A stretch of DNA of 64,000 nucleotides. It comes from Oerskovia flava (lineage in GTDB: Bacteria; Actinomycetota; Actinomycetes; Actinomycetales; Cellulomonadaceae). Made by a program: the position numbers and the translations under genes. Position 1 is the stretch's first letter; each line of letters starts with the position of its first letter. This document shows positions 17,740 through 26,130 of this stretch, piece after piece. Location: the NCBI RefSeq assembly GCF_026163685.1, contig NZ_JAOXSR010000009.1, positions 1 through 64,000 of the forward strand. Reading direction: 5' to 3'. The notes under the pieces are model-generated. The model ran no database searches. It saw only the letters and a list, made by a program, of their open reading frames with translations, and had not been told where the DNA came from.

Positions 17740-18528
17740 TCAGCCGAGCGTGCCGGCCGGGCGGTAGACGATCGACGACGTCCTGTTGTCCATCACGCCC
17801 ATCGTGGAGCAGGTCGGGGTGCAGTTGCGCCGAGCACCCTTGTAGCTGAACTCGTCGTAGTACGTCCCCCAGCAGCCGGAGTACGACTCGGCCGAGCTGA
17901 TGACGTTGTTGTAGCCCACGTTGCGCATGTTGGGGAAGCCGTACGTCGAGCCCGTGCGGCAACCGTTCCCGCTGGTGCCCCACAAGATCCTCGTCGCCCC
18001 GGTCCAGTTCGAACCCTTCGCGATGAAGCCCAGCAAGATCGACGACGACGGCGTCACGGCATCCAGGGCGCCCGTGGCACGGACGGCCCCCAGGTCCGTC
18101 GACCCGTTCTTCACCGTGAGGTCGGCGGCACCGGCGGCGCCCGTCGTCCGCGTTGCGACGCCCGCCGCGAGGGCCGCGCGGTCGGCGCCGGCCGCCACGG
18201 CCTCGTTGTGCGCGACGGCGATCTCACGCACCCCCTCCCGGGTCGTCGCGACGTCCGCGAGCTGGTGCTCCGGCAGACCCGTGACGTGACTGAGCGCCTC
18301 CGCGAGAGAGTCGAAGCACTCCTCCACCGGGTCGGGCACCGTGGCCGGGTCCTGGCCAGGCAGGGCGGGCGACGCGCCGACCGTGCAGGTCGGCCCGGGG
18401 TCCACCTCGCCCGGGAGTGCGGGTACGGCTTCCGATGCGCCCGCCGGGAGCGTCCCTCCCACGGCGACCCCGGCGATCAGCACCACGGCCGCCACGAGTG
18501 CGGTACGGCGAGAACCACGTCTGTTCAT
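17740..18528 (-). CDS. Secreted protein with I36/beta-gamma-crystallin-like C terminus
   Basis: This 262-residue protein has a Sec signal peptide (MNRRGSRRTALVAAVVL, cleavage near ASEA at about residue 31). The middle is helical and Ala-rich. The C-terminal 95 residues are Cys-, Gly-, Tyr- and Trp-rich (NNVISSAESYSGCWGTYYDE, then CTPTC). The pattern resembles peptidase-inhibitor family I36 and related beta/gamma-crystallin folds, with probable disulfides. AAGGAG precedes the ATG. It is divergent from a large secreted S8 protease gene, so a protease/inhibitor relationship is possible. The domain assignment is tentative. Confidence 0.6.
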   Translation of the reverse strand: MNRRGSRRTALVAAVVLIAGVAVGGTLPAGASEAVPALPGEVDPGPTCTVGASPALPGQDPATVPDPVEECFDSLAEALSHVTGLPEHQLADVATTREGVREIAVAHNEAVAAGADRAALAAGVATRTTGAAGAADLTVKNGSTDLGAVRATGALDAVTPSSSILLGFIAKGSNWTGATRILWGTSGNGCRTGSTYGFPNMRNVGYNNVISSAESYSGCWGTYYDEFSYKGARRNCTPTCSTMGVMDNRTSSIVYRPAGTLG

Positions 18529-18828
18529 CCTCTGCTCCTTGTGCGTTGAGGCCACGCCCCGGGGCTGTACGACCCCGTGGACCTGACGCGCGGGTGAGGA
18601 CGACCGCGGAACGCCGACGTCCCGCTGCCCCCGCCGCGATCCTAGGGGCCCCTGGACAGCCGTGTCTCGTACCTGTCGCACGCCTGTGGACAACCGCGGG
18701 ACGCTCCGGTGTCGCCTGCGGCGATTCGCCTATAGCGTGCACATGGGCTGTCGGCACAACCCGCCGGCGCCGAGGGAAGGACCCATCCAGCACAACCCTC
18801 GAAGACACCGGTCAGACCGGGGAAAAGA
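18529..18828. promoter_or_regulatory. Divergent control region of secreted protein and S8 protease
   Basis: This 300-bp gene-free stretch must carry promoters for both flanking secreted-protein genes. A TAGCGT (18733-18738) could be a plus-strand -10 for the protease. A single perfect DnaA-box-like TGTGGACAA lies at 18685-18693; one box alone has no clear meaning. No larger repeat or hairpin was seen. Confidence 0.35.
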
Positions 18829-21800
18829 GTGTCGATGAAGCGCCGTTCGCTGCTAGCAGCCCTGTCCAGCCTCGCGGTCGCGTCGGCCGCCGCACTGCCC
18901 GCGGCCGCCGCCCCGCCACCTGACCCCGCGGACGGGCCCGGGCTGCCGGTCGCGAGCGCCGACCTGGCGCCCACCGACAAGATCACTCCCTCCCTGGCCG
19001 ACGCCACCGGACCGGTCACCGCCTTCGTCGAGCTGGACGCCCCGTCCGGGGTCGAGCTCAGCGAGTCCGGCGCGAGCCCCTCGCAGGTCGAGGCCGGTCG
19101 CGAGGACGTGGCCGAGCTGGCCGACGAGGTCGTCCCCCAGCAGGCCACCGCGCGCACCGCCGGGGCCCGTATGCCGCAGCAGCTCTCCGTGACGAGCACC
19201 CTCGTCGCCGGGGTGGTCGTCACCGGCGACGCCGACCGGATCCGTGCGCTGGCCCGCGAGGACGCGGTGACCGCCGTCTACCGGATCGTGCCGAAGCAGC
19301 CCGCGAACAAGGGCAGTGCCGCGTTCACCGAGGCGCTGGCCGCCTGGCAGGACACCGGGTTCACCGGCGAGGGCGTCCGTGTCGGCATCATCGACACGGG
19401 GATCGACTACACGCACGCCGCGTTCGGCGGACCCGGCACCCAGGAGGCCTTCGACCTCGCCTACGGCGAGCGCGGCGAGGGCCCCGTGCCGGACGGGACG
19501 TTCGACGAGGTGAAGTACCTCGGCGGCTACGACTTCGCGGGCTACGACTACGACGCGAGCGGGACCGTGCCCGGCACGACCCTCGTCCCGACGCCCGACG
19601 AGAACCCCATCGACTCCCTCGACTCCGTCGGCTCCGGGCACGGCTCGCACGTCGCCGGCACCACGGGGGCGTACGGCGTCACCGCGGACGGCGAGACCTT
19701 CCGGGGCGACTACACCGAGCTCGACGACATCTCCGACTGGGAGGTCGGCCCCGGCTCGGCCCCCGAGTCCGGGCTGTACTCGCTCAAGGTCTTCGGTGAC
19801 CTCGGCGGCTCCACGGGCGTCGTCATCGACGCGCTCGAGTGGGCGGCCGACCCGAACGGCGACGGGGACCTCTCCGACCGCCTCGACATCGTCAACCTCT
19901 CCCTCGGCTCCGACGCCACCCCCGTCGACGACCCCGAGAACCTCTTCATCGACCAGCTCTCGCGCCTGGGGACGCTGTCCGTCATCGCGTCGGGCAACGC
20001 CGGGGACGCGGTCGACGTCGGCGGCTCGCCGGGCAACTCCCGGTCCGCGCTGACCGTCGCGAACTCCGTCGGCAACACGCAGACGTTCGACGCCGTCGAG
20101 GTCGTCGAGCCCGCAGAGCTCGCAGGCACCTACCCCGCGCAGAACTCCGTGAACTACGCGGGCGAGGACGACGTGACCGCACCGGTCGCGTTCCTCGGCG
20201 CCGACGTGACCGGCTGCCAGCCGTTCACCGAGGAGCAGGCAGCGGCTGCCGACGGCAACATCGTCCTGCTGTACTGGGACGACGACTCCACCTCCGCCGG
20301 CTGGTGCGGCAGCGCGGCGCGGTTCAACAACGCCGAGGCCGGCGGCGCCGTCGGTGTCCTGCTGACCTCCGAGCTGCCCGTCTTCGAGGCCGGGATCGCC
20401 GGCAACGCGGGCATCCCCGGCGCGCAGCTCACCGGACCGAGCCACGACGAGCTGCGGCCCGCGATCGAGGACGGCACGGTCGTCATGACGATCGGCCCGT
20501 CGTACGCGAACTCCGAGTTCGTCGAGCTCCCCGAGATCGGTGACACCCTCAACGCCGGCTCGTCGCGCGGCGTCCACGGCTCGCTCGGCGTCGTCAAGCC
20601 CGACGTCGCGGCGCCCGGCACCGGTATCGCCTCGGCCGCCTCCGGCCGGCTCACGGGTGCGTCGATCAAGTCCGGCACCTCCATGGCCGCGCCGCACGTC
20701 GCCGGCATCGCCGCGCTCGTCAAGCAGGCCAACCCGGGGTGGACGCCCCAGGAGGTCAAGGCGTCCGTCATGAACACGGCGACGAACGACGTGTGGACCG
20801 GCCTCGACGGGTCCGGCACCGCCTACGGCCCCGAGCGGGTCGGCTCCGGGCGCGTGGACGCGCTCGACGCCACCCAGGGCACCACCCTCGCCTTCGCCGC
20901 GCAGGACCCCGACCTCGTCTCGGTCTCCTACGGCGTCGTCCCCGTCGGGGCGGACACCGTCACCCTGCGCAAGCCCGTGACGGTGAAGAACACCGGCGAC
21001 GAGCCGGTCACCTACTCGACGGGCTTCACGTCGTCCAGCACGTCGGGCGGTGCCGCCGTCACGGTGACGCCGGCCGAGGTCACGGTCGCCCCCGGGCGGT
21101 CCGGCGTCGTCACCGTGACCCTCACGGCCGACCCCACGACCCTCGAGAAGGAGCTCGACCCGACGTCGTCGCCCACCCTCCTCGGGGTGCCGCGGGACGT
21201 CGTCTCCATGGTCACCGGCCGCGTCGTCCTCACCCCGGAGGGCGGCGGCAACGAGCTGCGCGTGCCCGTCCAGGCGGCGCCCAAGCTCGTCAGCGACCTG
21301 TCGGCCGACCCCGTCGTCTTCGGCGGGGAGAACGCGACCGAGGCCTCGCTCGACCTGTCCGGTCGCGGCGTCGCGTCGGGCGGCTGGCTCTCGATCCTCG
21401 CGCCGTTCGAGCTGAAGACCACGAGCCCGCGGCTCGAGGCCGACGCCGCCGAGGGGACGTCCGCGTCGCTCATCGCGGCGGGCGACCTGCGGGCGATCGG
21501 GTTCTCCTCCACCGCACCGCAGATCGAGGCCGCCGGCGGCGACCCGACCACCGGCACCATCGGGATCGGTGTCGCGGTCGACGGCGAGTGGGCCACGCTC
21601 GGCAGCCGGGTCATCCCCGTCGTGGAGACGGACCTCGACGGCGACGGCGACCCGGAGTTCGAGACCGTGGTCTGGAAGTACGACCTCCAGACGGACGTGA
21701 CGCTCGCTGAGACGTACGCGCTCAAGGACGACCCCGACGGGGCCTACGCGGCGGGTGCGCTCCTCACCCAGATCCCCGTGAACTCGCAGTGGGGCGACGT

Positions 21801-22452
21801 CGACACGTCGGTCTTCGACAACAACGTGCTGGTCGTGCCCCTCCCGCTCGAGCCGCTCGGGATCACGCCCGGTACCGAGCCGACGTTCCGTGTCGTGACC
21901 TACTCGGTCTTCGCCACGTCACCCGACCAGATCGTCGACGCGAGCGAGACGTTCACCGGTGACCCGTACGCCCCCGCGTACTGGTTCGAGGGCGGTGCCC
22001 CCGACTCGCTGCTCTTCGCCGGGGCTGACGACACGTCGCTCACGGTGCACCGCTCCGAGGAGGCGGCCGCGGACGGCACCGGCAAGCTGCTCATGCTGCA
22101 CATGCACAACGCACGGCCCACCTCGCGGTGGCAGGTCGTCGACGTGTCGACGTCGGACGCGACCGTCGAGCTCGCCGTGACCGCCGAGACGCGGTGCATC
22201 GGGCCGCGCGCGCACCTCGCGGTGCGTGCGCTCAACGAGAGCGACGTCGCGGCGTCCGTCTCGTTCGACACACCGTTCGGTGACAAGGCCTTCCCCCAGG
22301 TGGGCGCGGGCAAGAACGCCTATCAGACGTTCAACACCCGACAGGTCGCGGTCGACGAGGGCACCGTGACGGTCACCGGCAACGCCACGATCGACGGCGT
22401 GGACGTGACCACCGAGTACGAGGCCGCCTACGAGCAGATCAGCTGCTCGTAG
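18829..22452 (+). CDS. Large secreted S8 (subtilisin-like) protease
   Basis: This is a 1207-residue exported serine endopeptidase. It has a signal peptide (about 28 residues ending in AAA), an inhibitor-I9-like propeptide, then the catalytic domain with Asp in VGIIDTGIDYTH (about residue 189), His in SGHGSHVAGT (about 271) and Ser in SGTSMAAPHVAG (about 618). A PA-type insertion lies between His and Ser (from APVAFLGADVTGC to NAGIPGAQL). C-terminal Fn3/Ig-like domains of about 500 residues follow. No sorting signal is seen, so it is released or loosely held. Start: GTG at 18829, or ATG at 18835. An 18-bp perfect hairpin terminates it. Confidence 0.9.
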   Translation: MSMKRRSLLAALSSLAVASAAALPAAAAPPPDPADGPGLPVASADLAPTDKITPSLADATGPVTAFVELDAPSGVELSESGASPSQVEAGREDVAELADEVVPQQATARTAGARMPQQLSVTSTLVAGVVVTGDADRIRALAREDAVTAVYRIVPKQPANKGSAAFTEALAAWQDTGFTGEGVRVGIIDTGIDYTHAAFGGPGTQEAFDLAYGERGEGPVPDGTFDEVKYLGGYDFAGYDYDASGTVPGTTLVPTPDENPIDSLDSVGSGHGSHVAGTTGAYGVTADGETFRGDYTELDDISDWEVGPGSAPESGLYSLKVFGDLGGSTGVVIDALEWAADPNGDGDLSDRLDIVNLSLGSDATPVDDPENLFIDQLSRLGTLSVIASGNAGDAVDVGGSPGNSRSALTVANSVGNTQTFDAVEVVEPAELAGTYPAQNSVNYAGEDDVTAPVAFLGADVTGCQPFTEEQAAAADGNIVLLYWDDDSTSAGWCGSAARFNNAEAGGAVGVLLTSELPVFEAGIAGNAGIPGAQLTGPSHDELRPAIEDGTVVMTIGPSYANSEFVELPEIGDTLNAGSSRGVHGSLGVVKPDVAAPGTGIASAASGRLTGASIKSGTSMAAPHVAGIAALVKQANPGWTPQEVKASVMNTATNDVWTGLDGSGTAYGPERVGSGRVDALDATQGTTLAFAAQDPDLVSVSYGVVPVGADTVTLRKPVTVKNTGDEPVTYSTGFTSSSTSGGAAVTVTPAEVTVAPGRSGVVTVTLTADPTTLEKELDPTSSPTLLGVPRDVVSMVTGRVVLTPEGGGNELRVPVQAAPKLVSDLSADPVVFGGENATEASLDLSGRGVASGGWLSILAPFELKTTSPRLEADAAEGTSASLIAAGDLRAIGFSSTAPQIEAAGGDPTTGTIGIGVAVDGEWATLGSRVIPVVETDLDGDGDPEFETVVWKYDLQTDVTLAETYALKDDPDGAYAAGALLTQIPVNSQWGDVDTSVFDNNVLVVPLPLEPLGITPGTEPTFRVVTYSVFATSPDQIVDASETFTGDPYAPAYWFEGGAPDSLLFAGADDTSLTVHRSEEAAADGTGKLLMLHMHNARPTSRWQVVDVSTSDATVELAVTAETRCIGPRAHLAVRALNESDVAASVSFDTPFGDKAFPQVGAGKNAYQTFNTRQVAVDEGTVTVTGNATIDGVDVTTEYEAAYEQISCS

Positions 22453-22465
22453 TCCGCGCGCACGG

Positions 22466-22508
22466 CGGCGGGGTGGTGACCGGTTCGGAGCCGGTCACCA
22501 CCCCGCCG
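22466..22508 (+). terminator. Strong hairpin terminator after the S8 protease gene
   Basis: A perfect 18-bp stem (22466-22483 pairs with 22491-22508) with a 7-nt loop TTCGGAG begins 14 bp after the protease stop codon. No U-tract follows, as is usual in high-GC actinobacteria. It also sits directly before the DUF4241 gene and would insulate it. Confidence 0.8.
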
Positions 22509-22537
22509 TCGTGCTGCCGGTGCCCTACGGTGTCCCC

Positions 22538-23248
22538 ATGGACGAGCCCCTGAGCAGCACCGACACCGCCCCGGACCCCGAGTTCTTCGCGCTGCGCACG
22601 GGCGCCGTGCCCGGGTGCGCGTACCCGCTGAGCGTGCACGAGCTCGGCGAGCTGTGGGTCCGCAGCGGACGCCTGGAGGCGAGCGACCCGTTCGTCCTGC
22701 TCGGGGAAGGTCTCGTCGTGCCGGTGCCGCCGGGCAGCTACCCCGTGCGCGTGACGATCGCGGACGTCTCGACGGAGAAGGACGGGAGCCACCTGCGCGA
22801 GGCGTACCTGAGCGTCGTGCTCGCCGAGGGCGAGGTCGCCGCGGTCCGCCCGGTCGTCCCCGAGGGAGCGGACGCCGCGGAGCTGTCGGACGGGAAGTAC
22901 TTCGGTGTGCCCGTCGACGCCGGGACGGTGGCGTTCGCCGACGCCGACGCCGTCACCGCCCTCATGCCCGCGGGCGACTGGTACGAGACCGTCTTCGACG
23001 ACGGGACGGACACGAGCTGGTTCGCCCGGATGGACGACCCCGAGCACCTGCGCACCGGTGCGGCGAACATCCTCCTGCCGGGCGCGACCCAGGGCGAGAA
23101 CGTCGTGCTCGTCCACTCGGGCTGGGGCGACGGGCACTACCCCGTGGTCCGCACCGACGACGCCGACGGCAACCTCCTCGGCGTGCACATCGACCTGCTG
23201 GTCGCCGGCCCGACGGACGACGAGGACGAGGACGAGGACGACGACTGA
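22538..23248 (+). CDS. DUF4241 protein with acidic tail
   Basis: This is a 236-residue cytoplasmic protein of the DUF4241 family. The marks are the PPGSYPVRVTIADV segment and GVPVDAGTVAFADADAV, followed by the LVHSGWGDGHYPVV stretch. The last ten residues are almost all Asp/Glu (DDEDEDEDDD). The family has no established function, but is sometimes linked to immunity-type proteins of polymorphic toxin systems. No toxin gene is adjacent, so that is only a possibility. The ATG at 22538 is preferred; one at 22511 would add nine residues that overlap the terminator region. Confidence 0.75.
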   Translation: MDEPLSSTDTAPDPEFFALRTGAVPGCAYPLSVHELGELWVRSGRLEASDPFVLLGEGLVVPVPPGSYPVRVTIADVSTEKDGSHLREAYLSVVLAEGEVAAVRPVVPEGADAAELSDGKYFGVPVDAGTVAFADADAVTALMPAGDWYETVFDDGTDTSWFARMDDPEHLRTGAANILLPGATQGENVVLVHSGWGDGHYPVVRTDDADGNLLGVHIDLLVAGPTDDEDEDEDDD

Positions 23249-23290
23249 CGACTGACCCCCGACGACGACTGGCCCCCAGAGACACCCACG

Positions 23291-23418
23291 CGAGGTAGAA
23301 CCTCCGTGCGCGACGTAGAACCCCGGTAGCGCACAGGGGTTCTACTTCGCGCACGGAGGTTCTCTCTCGCGTACAGGAGTTCTACCTCGCGTACAGGGGT
23401 TCTACCTCGCGGACGAGG
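23291..23418. repeat. 20-bp tandem array with inverted arm (array 1)
   Basis: Four consecutive units of exactly 20 bp start at 23339, 23359, 23379 and 23399. Each opens GTTCT, and the best unit is GTTCTACCTCGCGTACAGGG (23379-23398). Copies in the opposite orientation precede them (23291-23324), so 23301-23324 and 23337-23360 form a 24-bp inverted repeat with one mismatch. The array begins 43 bp after the DUF4241 stop and ends 18 bp from the eboF stop. There are no unique spacers and no coding potential. A sister array lies at 42681-42760. Confidence 0.8.
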
Positions 23419-23436
23419 GGTCTCCCGGCAGGTTCG

Positions 23437-24846
23437 TCAGGCGCGGACCGTCAGGCCCTGCAGCTCGAGCACCAGGTCGCGCACCGCGGCGGCGGGCACC
23501 TGCCCGCCGTCCGACCCGACGGCGGCCGCCACCGAGGCCGGGACCTGCGCGTCCGAGCAGAGGATCAGCGGGGTGTCGGCCGCCGAGTCCGGGAGGCGAC
23601 CGTGCGTGCCGCGCACCACCGTGGCGTCGAGCGGCACGGTCGACATCGCGTACCGGAGCCCGGCCTTCTTCTTCACGAGGTTCAGCCCGGCCTTCGCCTT
23701 CGCGAACCGGTCGGCCGGGTCGAAGAACAGCTCGGCCGGGTCGTAGCCCGGCTTGCGATGGATGTCGACGCCGCGGGCGTACTCGGGCGCGCGGGCGTCG
23801 TCGAGCCAGAAGTAGTACGTGAACCACGCACCGGGCTCGGCGACGACCACCAGCTCGCCCGACCGCTCGTGGTCGATCCCGTACCGGGCCTGGGCCTCGC
23901 GGTCGAGCACCTCGTCGACGCCCGGGACCGACCGCAGCACGTCAGCGACGCGCCGCACGTGCGCCGGGTCCGCGACGTACACGTGCGCGACCTGGTGGTC
24001 CGCGACCGCGAACGCCCGCGACGTCCACGGGTCGAGCTGCTCGCGACCGTCCTGCACGTAGACCTCGAGCAGCCCCTCCCGGCGCAGCACGCGGTTGAGG
24101 TGCACGGGACGGTTCGCCTCCGCGATGCCGTACTCCGAGACCACGAGGACGGTCACGCCCTGCTCGGCCGCGTCGTCGAGCAGCGGCGCCAGGACGCCGT
24201 CGAGCTCCGCCGCCGCGGCGTCGGCCTGCGGCGAGTCCGGGCCGAACCGCTGCAGGTCGTAGTCGAGGTGCGGCACGTACGCCATCGTCAGGTCGGGGGC
24301 GTGGGTGCGCAGGACCTGGCGGGTCGCGGCGACGATCCACCGGGAGGAGGCGATGGACGCCGTCGGGCCCCAGTAGGTGAAGAGCGGGAAGTCGCCGAGC
24401 CGGTCGACGAGGTCGTCGTGCAGGCTCGGTGGCCGGACGTACGCGTCCGGCGACTTGCGCCCGTCGGCGTGGTAGATCGGTCGTGGGGTGACGGTGGCGT
24501 CGGTCGTCATCCCCATGGCGTACCACCAGCACACGTTCGCGCTGCGGTGGTCCGGGTTCGCCCGCCGGGCCGTCTCCCAGAGCTTCTCCCCCGCGACGAG
24601 CCGGTTGTGCTGGCGCCACAGGAACACGTCGCCCAGCTCGCGGAAGTACCAGCCGTTGCCGACGATGCCGTGCTGGGCCGGCGCCAGGCCCGTGAGCATC
24701 GTCGACTGGACGCTGCACGTCACGGCGGGCAGCACGGTCGCCAGCTGCGAGTCCCAGCCGCCCGCCGCGAGCCGCTGCAGCCGCGGCATGTGGGCGAGCG
24801 CCTTCGCGGTGAGGCCGACGACGTCGAGCAGCAGCACGGGCTTCAT
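23437..24846 (-). CDS. eboF: Alkaline-phosphatase-superfamily hydrolase (EboF-like)
   Basis: This 469-residue protein is of the nucleotide pyrophosphatase/phosphodiesterase type. A metal-binding Asp lies in LLLDVVGLT. The likely Thr nucleophile (about residue 43) is in PAVTCSVQSTMLTG. Further metal-site segments are PHLDYDLQRFG, VSEYGIAEANRP and VADHQVAHVY. It is the last gene of a seven-gene operon and overlaps eboE by 4 bp (ATGA). Ebo clusters carry such an enzyme, presumed to hydrolyse a phosphoester on the exported or modified metabolite. The cytoplasmic location is inferred from the lack of a signal peptide. A 20-bp repeat array lies just downstream. Confidence 0.85.
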   Translation of the reverse strand: MKPVLLLDVVGLTAKALAHMPRLQRLAAGGWDSQLATVLPAVTCSVQSTMLTGLAPAQHGIVGNGWYFRELGDVFLWRQHNRLVAGEKLWETARRANPDHRSANVCWWYAMGMTTDATVTPRPIYHADGRKSPDAYVRPPSLHDDLVDRLGDFPLFTYWGPTASIASSRWIVAATRQVLRTHAPDLTMAYVPHLDYDLQRFGPDSPQADAAAAELDGVLAPLLDDAAEQGVTVLVVSEYGIAEANRPVHLNRVLRREGLLEVYVQDGREQLDPWTSRAFAVADHQVAHVYVADPAHVRRVADVLRSVPGVDEVLDREAQARYGIDHERSGELVVVAEPGAWFTYYFWLDDARAPEYARGVDIHRKPGYDPAELFFDPADRFAKAKAGLNLVKKKAGLRYAMSTVPLDATVVRGTHGRLPDSAADTPLILCSDAQVPASVAAAVGSDGGQVPAAAVRDLVLELQGLTVRA

Positions 24847-26123
24847 ACGGTCCTCCGGACGGATACAGGGGTCGGCGTGGACGCCTCGCCGCCCTCGACC
24901 ACGGGGCTGCTCGCCGCCGAGCCCGAGGTTGATGTCGTTGTGGGCGCCGTGGCGGCAGCAAGGTCGTGTTCGGCGGAAGGGGAGAGGTTCTGCAGCGCCC
25001 AGCGGAGCTCCTGGGCGATGCCTGCCACCAGCGGGTCGTCGCCGTGGTCGGCGACCGCTGCCTCCGGGAGCACCGCCCACGTGTACGTCTCGACGTCGAG
25101 GTGCGCGGCGTCGCCGTAGGGCGCCGCGCGCACCGCCGCCACCGCCGCCCGCAGGACGTCGGTCGTCGCGGCCAGGGGCGGCGCGGGTTCGTGGTGCAGC
25201 GGTACGTGGAAGTGCACGCGCCACGGGCCGGCGCCGGGGAGGTCGTCGAGGGCCTCGGGCAGGTCGTCGGCCGCGAGGACCGCGCCGTCCGCCGCGCGCT
25301 CGCGCACCTGGTGGATGTAGCGCGGCTCGGCGAACCGCCCGACGGCGGAGCGTGCGGCCGGGTCCGCCGGGTCCGCCACGTGCAGCGCGGCCGAGGCCTG
25401 CACCTTGACCACGCGCAGACCCGCGTCGGTGATCCGCCGGACCGCCTCGGCGGGGTCGGCGAACGAGACCGCCAGGTGGCACGTGTCGAGGCACACCCCG
25501 ACGTGCTCGGGGTCGACGGCACCGAGGGGCCCACCCGCCGGGCCGGTGCGCGCAGCGAGCCACGCCACGACGTCCTCGACCGTGTCGAGCACACACCCCG
25601 GCTCGGGCTCGACCGCGACCCGCACGGTCGATCCCGTGCGCGCGGCGATCTCCCGCAGACCGGCCGACAGCTCGGCGAAAGCGGCCGTCGCCGCCGCGTC
25701 GTCGGCCGCCGACCACGGCTCGCGCCAGGCGAGCGGGAGGGTGGAGATCGAGCCGTCCACGCCGTCGGGCAGGAGATCGGCGAGGACCTCGGCGCACTCG
25801 AGCGTGTACGCCAGACGCTCCGGGTCCGCCCAGGTGGGCGAGTAGACCGCGAGCTTGACGACGTCGTCGTGGAAGCCGCCGTACGGGAAGGCGTTGAGCG
25901 TGTGGACCTCGAGCCGGTGCTCCACGAGCGCGGCGCGCAGCCGGTCCCGGTCCTCGGGAGAGCCGGCGAGGCGGTGCGCGAGCACGGCGGGCAGCCACAG
26001 CCCGACCCCGAGGACGTCGAGCCCGGCGGCCTCCCGCACGGGCCCGGCGTACCGGGCGAGCTGGTCGAGGACACCGTCGAGGTCCTCGGCCGGGTGGACG
26101 TTGGTGCAGTAGGACAGTCGCAC
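24843..26123 (-). CDS. eboE: TIM-barrel protein EboE (xylose-isomerase-like)
   Basis: This is a 426-residue protein with a GTG start. The N terminus LSYCTNVHPAEDLDG is diagnostic of the EboE family. NAFPYGGFH, VEPEPGCVLD, VCLDTCHLAVSF and VHFHVPLHHE give the metal-binding histidines, glutamates and aspartates expected of a xylose-isomerase-like barrel. The conserved domain ends near LRWALQNL. The last 45 or so residues are low-complexity Ser/Thr/Ala, and their coding DNA carries a copy of the palindromic element found in cofC. It overlaps eboF by 4 bp and follows eboB by 7 bp. The role is sugar- or cyclitol-phosphate chemistry in the Ebo pathway, substrate unknown. Confidence 0.85.
   Translation of the reverse strand: MRLSYCTNVHPAEDLDGVLDQLARYAGPVREAAGLDVLGVGLWLPAVLAHRLAGSPEDRDRLRAALVEHRLEVHTLNAFPYGGFHDDVVKLAVYSPTWADPERLAYTLECAEVLADLLPDGVDGSISTLPLAWREPWSAADDAAATAAFAELSAGLREIAARTGSTVRVAVEPEPGCVLDTVEDVVAWLAARTGPAGGPLGAVDPEHVGVCLDTCHLAVSFADPAEAVRRITDAGLRVVKVQASAALHVADPADPAARSAVGRFAEPRYIHQVRERAADGAVLAADDLPEALDDLPGAGPWRVHFHVPLHHEPAPPLAATTDVLRAAVAAVRAAPYGDAAHLDVETYTWAVLPEAAVADHGDDPLVAGIAQELRWALQNLSPSAEHDLAAATAPTTTSTSGSAASSPVVEGGEASTPTPVSVRRTV
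24956..24972. repeat. Second copy of the cofC-type repeat arm, in eboE
   Basis: CAGCAAGGTCGTGTTCG differs by one base from the right arm of the element in cofC (5369-5385), and the following GC then GGAAGGGG is also shared. A clear partner arm is not seen, so this copy is partial or decayed. It encodes part of the non-conserved C-terminal tail of EboE. Confidence 0.55.
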
Positions 26124-26130
26124 GGTGCCC

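Noticed and set aside
18685-18693. DnaA box TGTGGACAA as part of an origin
   Set aside because: Only one box, no AT-rich element and no dnaA/dnaN neighbours.
23339-23418. Possible CRISPR array
   Set aside because: Units are contiguous 20-mers with no spacers, and no cas genes are present.
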